A DNA stretch of 64,000 bases, taken from positions 124,001-188,000 of the forward strand of contig CAWALV010000006.1 in NCBI GenBank assembly GCA_963782965.1, read 5' to 3'. Position 1 is the stretch's first letter. Every line of letters starts with the position of its first letter. Under the pieces are notes generated by a model, which saw nothing but the letters and a program-made list of their open reading frames with translations, was not told where the DNA came from and did no database searches. The DNA comes from CAWALV01 sp963782965. GTDB lineage: Bacteria; Actinomycetota; Actinomycetes; Acidothermales; Acidothermaceae. The position numbers and the translations under genes are program-made. Positions 25,799-34,900 of the stretch are shown here, one piece after another.

Positions 25799-27127
25799 AT
25801 GGCCATGGCCACAGCTGATTCCAGCGGCAAGCATGCGGAGTTGCTCGCTCGACACCGGGCGGTGCTGCCGTCGTGGCTCGCGCTGTACTACAACGAGCCG
25901 ATCGAGCTGGTCGACGGCAAGGGGTGCCGCGTCGTCGACGCCGAGGGTCGTGAGTATCTCGACTTCTTCGGCGGCATCCTGACGACGAGCATCGGCTACA
26001 ACATTCCCGAGGTCGTCGAGGCCGTGCAGTCGCAGGCCGGCCGGATGGTGCACACGTCGACGCTCTACCTGATCAGGAGTCAGGTCGAGCTGGCCGAGCG
26101 GATCGCCGCCCGCTCGGGCATTCCCGGAGCGAAGGTGTTCTTCACCAACTCCGGCACCGAAGCCAACGAGGCGGCGCTTCTCTTCGCGACGAGTGCTCGT
26201 CGCAGCAACCAGGTCATCGCACTGCGCAACAGCTACCACGGCAGATCGTTCGCAGCGATGGGGATCACCGGCAACCGCGGCTGGTCGGCGTCCAGCCTTT
26301 CTCCGCTGGCGGTCAGCTATGTGATGAACGGATACCGCTACCGATCGCAACTCGGCCACCTGTCGGAGGCCGACTACGTGAAGGCGGCGGCTCGCGACTT
26401 GCGCGACGTCATCGAGCAGACGACGGCCGGCGACGTCGCCTGCATGATTGCGGAGCCGATCCAGGGTGTCGGCGGTTTCGTCGTACCGCCCGATGGTTTC
26501 TTCGCGGCCATGAAGGAAGTGCTCGACGAGTACGGCATCCTGTTCGTCTCCGACGAGGTGCAGACCGCCTGGGGCCGTACCGGCAGTCACTACTTCGGCA
26601 TCCAGCGCGAAGGTGTCGTGCCCGATGCGATGACGTTCGCCAAGGGGCTCGGCAACGGGCTGGCGATCGGTGGTGTCGTCGCCCGTGGTGACCTCGTCGA
26701 CGGCTTGACCGCCAACGGCATCTCCACCTTCGGCGGCAACCCGTTGGCGACGACGGCTGCACTCGCCGTCCTCGACTACATCGACTCCCACGACCTGCAG
26801 GCCAATGCCGAGCACCTCGGTGCGCGGCTGCTCGACGGGTTGCGCGGGCTGGCGGCGCAGCATCCGGCAGTGGGAGAGGTGCGCGGCCGCGGGTTGATGG
26901 CGGGCGTCGAACTCGTGAGGCCCGGCGGCAAGGAGCCGGATGCCGCTGCGGCCGGTCGCATGATGGAGGAGACGAAAGCGCGCGGGTTGATCATCGGCAA
27001 AGGCGGGTTGTACGGCAACGCGTTGCGGATCGCCCCGCCGCTCACGGTCACCGCTGCCGAGGTCGACGAGGCGCTCGCCGTCATCGGAGATTCGCTGCAC
27101 ACGCTGGACGCCGGGCAGCCGGCGTGA
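25799..27127 (+). CDS. Class III aminotransferase (omega-amino acid type), second copy
   Basis: A 442-residue PLP enzyme: YLDFFGGILTTSIGYN, FFTNSGTEANEAALLFA, ALRNSYHGRSFAAMG, AEPIQGVGGFVVPP, FVSDEVQTAWGRTG with the PLP-nitrogen Asp, and the Schiff-base Lys in MTFAKGLGNGLAIG. The sequence resembles alanine-glyoxylate aminotransferase 2, beta-alanine and GABA transaminases more than the 17851-19263 enzyme does. GGAGG lies five bases before ATG 25799. It overlaps the aldehyde dehydrogenase (GTGA), and the pair could turn beta-alanine into a semialdehyde and then an acyl-CoA. Confidence 0.88.
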   Translation: MAMATADSSGKHAELLARHRAVLPSWLALYYNEPIELVDGKGCRVVDAEGREYLDFFGGILTTSIGYNIPEVVEAVQSQAGRMVHTSTLYLIRSQVELAERIAARSGIPGAKVFFTNSGTEANEAALLFATSARRSNQVIALRNSYHGRSFAAMGITGNRGWSASSLSPLAVSYVMNGYRYRSQLGHLSEADYVKAAARDLRDVIEQTTAGDVACMIAEPIQGVGGFVVPPDGFFAAMKEVLDEYGILFVSDEVQTAWGRTGSHYFGIQREGVVPDAMTFAKGLGNGLAIGGVVARGDLVDGLTANGISTFGGNPLATTAALAVLDYIDSHDLQANAEHLGARLLDGLRGLAAQHPAVGEVRGRGLMAGVELVRPGGKEPDAAAAGRMMEETKARGLIIGKGGLYGNALRIAPPLTVTAAEVDEALAVIGDSLHTLDAGQPA

Positions 27128-28614
27128 AACGCGTCAGTCACTGGATCGGCGGCCAACCGTGGAGTGGCGTCGCCGAGCGCAGTGGCGAGGTGTTCGACCC
27201 GGCTCGCGGGCTGGTCACGGGCCGGGTCGACTTCGCCACCGCAGCCGTCGTCGATGCGGCGGTTCGAGCGGCCGGCGATGCGGCCGCCGCGTGGGGGAAG
27301 GCCTCGCTGAGCAAGCGCATGTCGGTGCTGTTCGCGTTTCGCGAGTTGCTCAACGCGCGCAAGGGCGAACTGGCGGCGCTGATCACGGCCGAACACGGCA
27401 AAGTGCTAACCGATGCCGCCGGTGAGGTGCAGCGCGGTCTGGAGGTCGTCGAGTTCGCCTGCGGTATTCCGAGCCAGCTGAAGGGCGGCTACACGAGCAA
27501 CGCGTCGACCAACGTCGATGCCTACTCCTTGCGCCAGCCGCTCGGCGTCGTCGCGGTCATCTCTCCGTTCAACTTCCCGGCCATGGTGCCGATGTGGTTC
27601 TTCCCGGTGGCGATCGCCTGCGGTAACGCGGTCGTGCTCAAGCCGAGTGAGAAGGACCCGTCGGCGGCCAACTTCATGGCGGAGTTGTGGGCCGAAGCGG
27701 GCCTGCCGGCGGGGGTTTTCAACGTGGTGCACGGCGACAAGGAAGCTGTCGACGCGCTCCTCACGCATCCCGGCGTCGAGGCCGTCAGCTTCGTCGGCTC
27801 GACACCGATCGCGCGCTACGTCTATGAGACGGCCGCCGCGCACGGCAAGCGGGTGCAGGCGTTGGGCGGCGCCAAGAATCACATGGTCGTGTTGCCCGAC
27901 GCCGACCTCGAACTCGCGGCCGACGCAGCCGTCTCTGCCGGTTTCGGCAGCGCGGGTGAGCGGTGCATGGCGATTTCCGTCGTCGTCGCGGTCGACCCGG
28001 TGGGCGACGAGCTGGTCGAGTTGATCGCCGCTCGCATCGAAGCGATTCGGGTGGGCGATGGTCGGCGCGGTTGCGACATGGGTCCGCTGGTCACCCGCGC
28101 GCATCGCGATCGGGTCGCCTCCTACCTCGACATCGCTGCCGCCGACGGCGCGCGGGTCATCGTCGACGGACGCAAGGTAGTACCGGACGGCGAGGACGAC
28201 GGCTTCTGGCTGGGGCCGACGCTGCTCGACGACGTCCCGACGACAAGCCGTGCCTATACCGACGAGATTTTCGGCCCGGTGCTCTCCGTCGTCCGGGCTG
28301 CTTCGTACGACGCGGCGCTTTCGCTGGTGAACGCGAGCCCGTACGGGAATGGCACCGCGATTTTCACCAACGACGGTGGTGCTGCGCGCAGGTATCAGGA
28401 CGACGTGCGGGTCGGGATGATCGGCATCAACGTGCCGATCCCGGTGCCGATGGCGTACTACTCGTTCGGCGGTTGGAAGCAGTCGCTGTTCGGCGACAGT
28501 CACGCGCATGGCGAGCACGGCGTGCACTTCTACACGCGAACGAAAGCCGTGACCGCACGCTGGCTCGACCCCAGCCACGGCGGCGTGAACCTCGGCTTCC
28601 CGACCCAGACGTGA
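27124..28614 (+). CDS. mmsA: CoA-acylating methylmalonate/malonate-semialdehyde dehydrogenase
   Basis: A 496-residue aldehyde dehydrogenase of the MmsA subgroup: HWIGGQPW at the start, VISPFNFPAMVPMWFFPVA, KPSEKDPSAA, FVGSTPIARYVYETAA, GAKNHMVVLPDAD and the catalytic Cys in SAGERCMAIS. MmsA enzymes oxidise malonate or methylmalonate semialdehyde with CoA and NAD, releasing CO2 and forming acetyl-CoA or propionyl-CoA. After a beta-alanine transaminase this would finish the catabolism of spermidine- or beta-alanine-derived carbon. The start is GTG 27124, coupled to the aminotransferase. Confidence 0.92.
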   Translation: MKRVSHWIGGQPWSGVAERSGEVFDPARGLVTGRVDFATAAVVDAAVRAAGDAAAAWGKASLSKRMSVLFAFRELLNARKGELAALITAEHGKVLTDAAGEVQRGLEVVEFACGIPSQLKGGYTSNASTNVDAYSLRQPLGVVAVISPFNFPAMVPMWFFPVAIACGNAVVLKPSEKDPSAANFMAELWAEAGLPAGVFNVVHGDKEAVDALLTHPGVEAVSFVGSTPIARYVYETAAAHGKRVQALGGAKNHMVVLPDADLELAADAAVSAGFGSAGERCMAISVVVAVDPVGDELVELIAARIEAIRVGDGRRGCDMGPLVTRAHRDRVASYLDIAAADGARVIVDGRKVVPDGEDDGFWLGPTLLDDVPTTSRAYTDEIFGPVLSVVRAASYDAALSLVNASPYGNGTAIFTNDGGAARRYQDDVRVGMIGINVPIPVPMAYYSFGGWKQSLFGDSHAHGEHGVHFYTRTKAVTARWLDPSHGGVNLGFPTQT

Positions 28615-28665
28615 GCCGGTCTCCGCCTTCTCGGCGACCACCGCGTCATAACGCTGCCGATCCCG

Positions 28666-28746
28666 ATGACCCGGACCGCCGCGTCCAGGCATGTGTGGTT
28701 GGCCCGTTACGAGGACGGCGGGTTGAAGGCGTTGGTGGAGATCAAC
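28666..28746 (+). mobile_element. Remnant of an IS481-like transposase helix-turn-helix
   Basis: A short stretch reads SRHVWLARYEDGGLKALVE, close to the HTH end of IS481-type transposases (VHxWLARYExGGLxGLxDRS). The match stops at once and the rest of the frame is meaningless. No catalytic DDE part or terminal repeats were found. The remainder of the 28615-28996 gap holds a palindrome and otherwise nothing clear. Confidence 0.5.
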
Positions 28747-28917
28747 CGCCTTCTGAACTGGCCTTGCCTTTACCTCCGACGCGGCGGATGGCGAGCCCGG
28801 GCTCGCTTCCGAGGTTCTCGCTTTGAAAGCTGCACCCTGGTTGCCTGCTACGACCGCGCGATGAGGTCTGTGGCCGGTCGGCTTTGGATTGTTTTCGCAT
28901 CCTTTACGTGGTAACAG

Positions 28918-28941
28918 CCGCTAGGCTAAACGGCCTAGTGG
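28918..28941. promoter_or_regulatory. Palindrome upstream of the giant YD-repeat gene
   Basis: Arms CCGCTAGGC and GCCTAGTGG (one wobble) flank TAAACG, 55 bp before the start of the giant gene. It could be an operator or a small terminator of upstream transcription. The surrounding 28860-28980 is unusually AT-rich for this window and probably includes the promoter. Confidence 0.4.
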
Positions 28942-28996
28942 ACGCTATGGTCCCCGTCGACCCGTGTTCTACGGATACTCCTATCGAGAGGGGGCT

Positions 28997-31900
28997 ATGC
29001 GCCCGCTGTTGCCGACTGCTCATGCGTGGGTGTCGTCGGGTGTCACGGTCGGATTGGTCGGTTCGGCCGTATTGGGGGTAACGGTCGCGGCCGCACCGGG
29101 CGCACTCGCTGGTGCGGGTTCGCCGGGTTTCCTCGGTACGGGCATCGTGTCGACCCTCGCCGGCTCGGGTGTTTCTCGGACGACTGCGGGCGTTGGCGCA
29201 CAGGCCTCGTTTGGTGCTCCGTCGGGCGTTGTCGCTGTCGGTGGTTACGTCTACGTGCGCGATTCCGATGCGATCAGCCGCGTCGATCCCGTTACCGGCG
29301 ACGTATCGATCCTAGCGGGCGTGGCGGGCCAACCGTCCTGTGTGGATGGTCCGACGGGTGCCGCGAGCAGCCTTGGCGGTGGTGGCCCGATGGCCACCGA
29401 TGGCGTTTACCTGTACACCGCCAACAGTGCGTGTGGTGTGCGGGAAACCTCCTTGGTGACGGGCGCGACCACGACGCTTGTTGGATCGATCCCGGCTGGG
29501 GTTGGTGGGCTCGCGGTCGGTCCCGACGGAACTGTCTACCTGTCGCCCGGGTTGTCGACATCGAATGCCGTGTATGCGGTGGACGTCGCGGGTCATGCCC
29601 TGCAAACATTCGCGACATTGCCGCAGGGGACACGGATCTATGCGCTTGCTGCGGATCAAAACGGCCTCTACATGATCACGACGATGCAGTACCAGGCCGA
29701 CCAGATCCAGGAGGTCAGTTGGGGCTCGACCGTGGCGGTGCCGTTTGTGAGCGACTCGCAACTGGACGCCACTGTCTTGGTGTCTGCCGGCGGCTACCTG
29801 CTTGTCTCGGCGTTCTCCTCGCTGCGTGAATATGACAAGAGTGACGGCAGCTCACACGACGTCGCGGGCGCGGGAACAGGCCACGTCGACGGCAGAGGCG
29901 CAGATGCTTGGTTCGACCGATTCACCGGGTTGGCGTGGGACGGCTCGGCCGCCGTCTATCTGACGGACAACGCCAACTACCTGCGGGTCGTCACATCTGC
30001 GGGCGCGTTGCCCGCGAGCCAGCCGCCGGGGTATACCTCTTCCGTCGCCATGGACATCGGCGATGTGATCACTCTGGCGGGCACGGGGTCAGGCCCGACA
30101 AGCGCAGGGCACGGGCGGAGCGCCGGGTTCCGTGGCCCGACCGGTCTCGCGGTCAGCGGCGGTGATCTGTACGTGGCCGATGTCGACGGCGTTAGCGTCG
30201 TCGACCTCAAGACCGCTGCCGTGAGCGTGCTCGCCGGGCCTAACAACCCCAGCCTGCCCGCATGCCAGGATGCTCCGACGGGCGCGACCGCTACGTTTGG
30301 TGGCCCCACCGTCGCGATTGCAACAGACGACTATTACGTGTACCTCGCGGGCGGAACCTGCCGCGATGTCAGACGAGTGTCGCGGATAACAGGCGCGACC
30401 TCGACGGTGGCGGGGCCGCCTCACCCGGGCACCATCACCGCTCTGACGGTCGGCCCGGGTGGCGTGCTCTATGGCATCGAGGCACTCAACGTTACAGCCA
30501 GCCTCGTGCGGATCGACTCGACGACGAACTCGCTGCAAACGGTCCTCACGCTTTCCGCCGGGCAGACCATTAGCGGCTTCGGGTTGGCCGCTGACTCCGA
30601 CGGCATCTACATCAGCTACACGTTGCAGACGAATCCGAACGTGCCCGGTGTCGGGCACCTCGACTTCTACAGCTTCTCCGACGGGTCGGTGACCGCGCTC
30701 TACACGAACCCCAACAGCGGTCTGCTCCGTTACTACGGAGGGCCGATGGTCTCGGCGGGCCAATACGTCTACGGTGTCGCCCGGCTGCCTAGCGCGACCG
30801 GCGGCGAGGCCGAGGTGCTGGTCGCCTTCGACAAGCAGGCGCCGGGTTTGCATTACGTCGCCGGGTCTGACAACGGGTACGCCGACGGCGCCGGTCCCGC
30901 CGCCGAGTTCGACTCGATCAACGGCATCACAACAGATGGCGTCGACCTCTATGTCACCGACGGCGGCAACCACATACGTAAAGTCATACCGACCCTTGTC
31001 CAGGGTGGCTGGCCGGGTGAACAGATCGGCGGGTACAACCTGGCGCAACTGCCCGTGGGGTGTTCGTGCGCGGATCCGGTGGATCCTATGACGGGGGCGC
31101 TGACCGAACCAGCCGCTGATGTCTCGGTTCCGGGTCGCGGCCCGGCATTGTCGTGGTCGCGTACCTATGACTCGTCGCAGGCTGCTGCATTGGGTCCCCT
31201 GGGCTACGGCTGGGCTGGCTCCTATAACGACGCGGTCGTGGTCGACCCCTACGAGGGCAGCGGCGCTCTCGCGTCGTCACCGATGGTCGATGTCGTGCAG
31301 GAGAACGGCTCACGGGTACCGTTCACCCTGAATGCGGACGGCAGCTACTCCGCGCCGTCGCGGGTGCTGGCCACCTTGACGCGTAACGCCGACGGCAGCT
31401 GGACGTTCGTGCGTCGCAAGACCTCGACGTTCACCTTCGATACGACCGGCCGCTTGACGTTGCTGAGTGACCGCAACGGCTACGTCACGACGCTGTCGTA
31501 TGACGGAGCAGGTCGGCTGGCCAAAGTCACCGACGCCTCCGAGCGAACCCTCACCCTGTCTTATGGCGGCAACGGGTTGATCTCCGCGGTGACCGATCCT
31601 TTGGGGCAGGTGACCGCCTACGGCTACGACAACGCGAAGGATTTGACCACCGCCACCGACCCGGCCGGCAACGTGACCTCGTATGTCTATGACGCCGCGC
31701 ACAAGATGACCTCCAAGACCTCCCCGGGCAGCGGGGTGACGACCACCACCTACGACGCTGATGATCGAGTGCTCTCCCAGACCGACCCGCTCGGCCACGC
31801 GAGCACGTTCGACTACGGCTTGGCGACCGGGTTCGAGTCGGGCACGGTGACGATGTTCGACCCGCTGAACGTCGCCACCCAGATGGTTTTCGACTCTGGC

Positions 31901-34900
31901 AAGCTAATCGCGATCACGCATGCGGCTGGCACTGAGGAGGCGGCGACCACGACCTACGAGTACGACCCGGTCACTGATGGGACGACGAGGGTGACCGACC
32001 CGGCCGGCGACATCACGACGGCCACCTACGACTCCGCCGGCAACCAGACCTCGGCCACCGACGCCGACGGGCACACCACCACATCGACCTACGACGGCTA
32101 CGGAGACCTCACCTCCCGGACGACGCCTCGGGGTGTGACCACCGACTATGGCCACGACGCCCACGGCAACCTCACCAGCGTCACGGTGACCGGCGCCGGC
32201 TTGAGCGTGTCGGCGTCCAACACCTACGCCGATCCGGCCCATCCCGGGGACGTGACAGCCTCAACCGACGCCGACGGTCGCACCACCACCTACGGCTATG
32301 ACGCTTACGGCGATGCGACCTCGACCACCGACCCGGCCGGGGATGTCACCATCGACACCTACAACCTCGACGGCCGGCTGACCAGCGAAGTGGCCCCGCG
32401 CGGCAACGTCGCGGGTGCCGACCCGGCCGACTACACCACCAGCTATGGCTACGACGCGGCCGGGCGGCCGGCCGCGGTCACCGATCCGCTGGGGCACACC
32501 ACGAGCTACGGCTACGACGCCGACGGCAACAAGACGTCGGTCACCGACCCCACCGGCGAGGCGACCAGCTACCGCTACGACGTCGCCGACCATCTCACTA
32601 CCGTCACCGCCCCGGACGGCACCACCACCAGCTACGGCTACGACGCCGACGGGCACAAGACCTCCGCCGCGGACGCCGCCGGGCACACCACCACCTTCGG
32701 TTATGACCACCTCGGCCGGCTGATCACCGTCACCGACCCGCTGGGGCACGTCACGACGTCGGCCTACGATCTGGCGGGCCGGCTGACGTCGGTGACCTCC
32801 GCCAACGGCGGGGTCACCTCCTACAGCTACGACCCCGCCGGGCAGCTGCTGTCGACCACATCGCCGACCGGTGGGGTTACCTCCTATGGCTACGATGCCG
32901 ACGGGCATCGCACCTCGGTCACCGACCCGGACGGGCACGTCACCTCCTTCGGGTTCGACGGGATCGGCCGGCCCACCTCGACGACCAACCCGGGCGGCAC
33001 GGTGGAACACCAAACCCTGGACGCGGCGGGGCAGTTGCTCTCCTACACTCAGCCAATCGCCCCGGCCGCGCCGACACCGTCGCTGCCCGGCGGCGGCGGA
33101 GCTGACCCGGCACCCGCCCCCGCGCAGACCCCGGCAGCAGCCGGCCTGAGCAACCCCTACCCGTCGGCGGTGCTGGCAGACGGTCCGTCGATCTTCTATC
33201 GGCTCGACGACGCGACCGGGTCGGCGTCGACGACGGATTCTTCCGGGTCCGGCAACGACGCCACGGTTGACCCGAGCGGGGTCAGCCTCGGGCAACCCGG
33301 TGCGCTGCCCGATGAGTCCGACGCCGCCGCCGGGTTCGCCGGTGGGCTGGCGCGGGAGAGTTCCGGCGCGGGTCTGCCGGTCGGCAACGCCGACCGCAGC
33401 GTGGAGGCCTGGTTCAAGACGACGAACACCGGCCACCAGGTCATCACCTGGTGGGGCTCACAAAACGACCAGCAGCAGGTGGAGGTCGGCACCGACGCGG
33501 GACGCCAGATTTACCTGTCGGGTCAATACGACGACGCCCGCTTTTCGGCCGGCTATTCCATCGCTGACGGCACCTGGCATCACCTGGTGCTCACCTACGC
33601 CGGCGCCACGCAGATGGTGACGGCTTACCTCGACGGGCAGCGGCTCGGCGCGCAGGTGCTGCCGCACCCGCTCGATACAACCCTGGACGCCACAGGGCTG
33701 ACCGTCGGCGGCCCGGAATGCGACTGCTACACCTTCAACGGCTCGCTCGACGACGTCGCGATCTACCCGGCGGTGCTGTCCGCGACGCAGGTCGCCGCGC
33801 ATTACGCCGCCTCCGGCTACCCCACGGCGGGCGCGCCACAGCAGCCGACGGCGGTGCAAACCACTACCGGCACCAACCAGGTCGCGGTGGCGTGGACAGC
33901 GCCGGCCAGCGGCGCCCCGGTCGACCACTACCTGGTCTCGGTCGCGATCGCCGGGCAGCCGAACGTCACCCTCGCGGCCGCCGGTGACCAGACCACAGCG
34001 CTGCTGACCGGGCTGCCCGGCGGCACGCCGATGACGGCACAGGTAGTAGCCGTCAACTCCGATGGCGCCAGCGCGGCCGCCGCCTCGGCGAGTTTCACCG
34101 TGAGCGGCCCGGCCGCGACCTACCCGGCGCAGGTGCGGGCCGACCATCCGGCGGTCTTCTACCGACTGGATGAGGCCGCCACCACCACGACGGTCGCCGA
34201 CTCTTCCGGGAACGGCCGCGACGCGACCAACACGGTCGAGCAAGGACTTGGTTTGGGTGGCGCCACCGACCCGGTCGCCGCCGAAGGCGCGAGCGCGGCA
34301 TCCACCGGGTCAGGGGAGACCCAACTCGGCTCGGGCGCCGGGCTACCGACCGGCAACGCCGACCGAAGCATCGAAGCCTGGTTCAAGACCACCAACACCG
34401 CTCACCAGGTGCTGACCTGGTGGGGAACCGATGCGCCCGACCAGGAAATGGAACTCGGCTTCGACAACGGCGACCAGATCTATTTGACCGGCGAGTACAA
34501 CGAGGCCCGCTTTACCACCGCGGCCTCCCTCGCCGACAACACCTGGCATCACCTGGTGGTCACCTACGACGCCTCGGCTCTGACGGTCAAGGCCTACCTC
34601 GACGGCGCGCTGGTCGGCTCACAGCAGTTGGCCGGCGGCCCGTGGAACACCACCCTGGACACGACCGGTTTGGTGGTGGGCGGTCCGGAGTACCACGGCT
34701 ACTACTTCACCGGCTCACTCGCCGACGTCGCGATCTACCGCAGCACGCTTACTGCGCAGCAGGTGGCGATCCACTACCGGGCCGGCACCTTCGGCGGGCT
34801 GGCCACCACCACCTACAGCTATGACGCCGCCGGCCGTCAGACCTCGGTCGCCGACCCCGACGGGCGTATCACCCGGTTCGGCTATGACGCCGACTCCGAG

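Noticed and set aside
32261..33436. 391-residue reverse Gly/Val/Arg ORF with repeats
   Set aside because: Its repeats mirror the YD repeats on the other strand and have no independent support.
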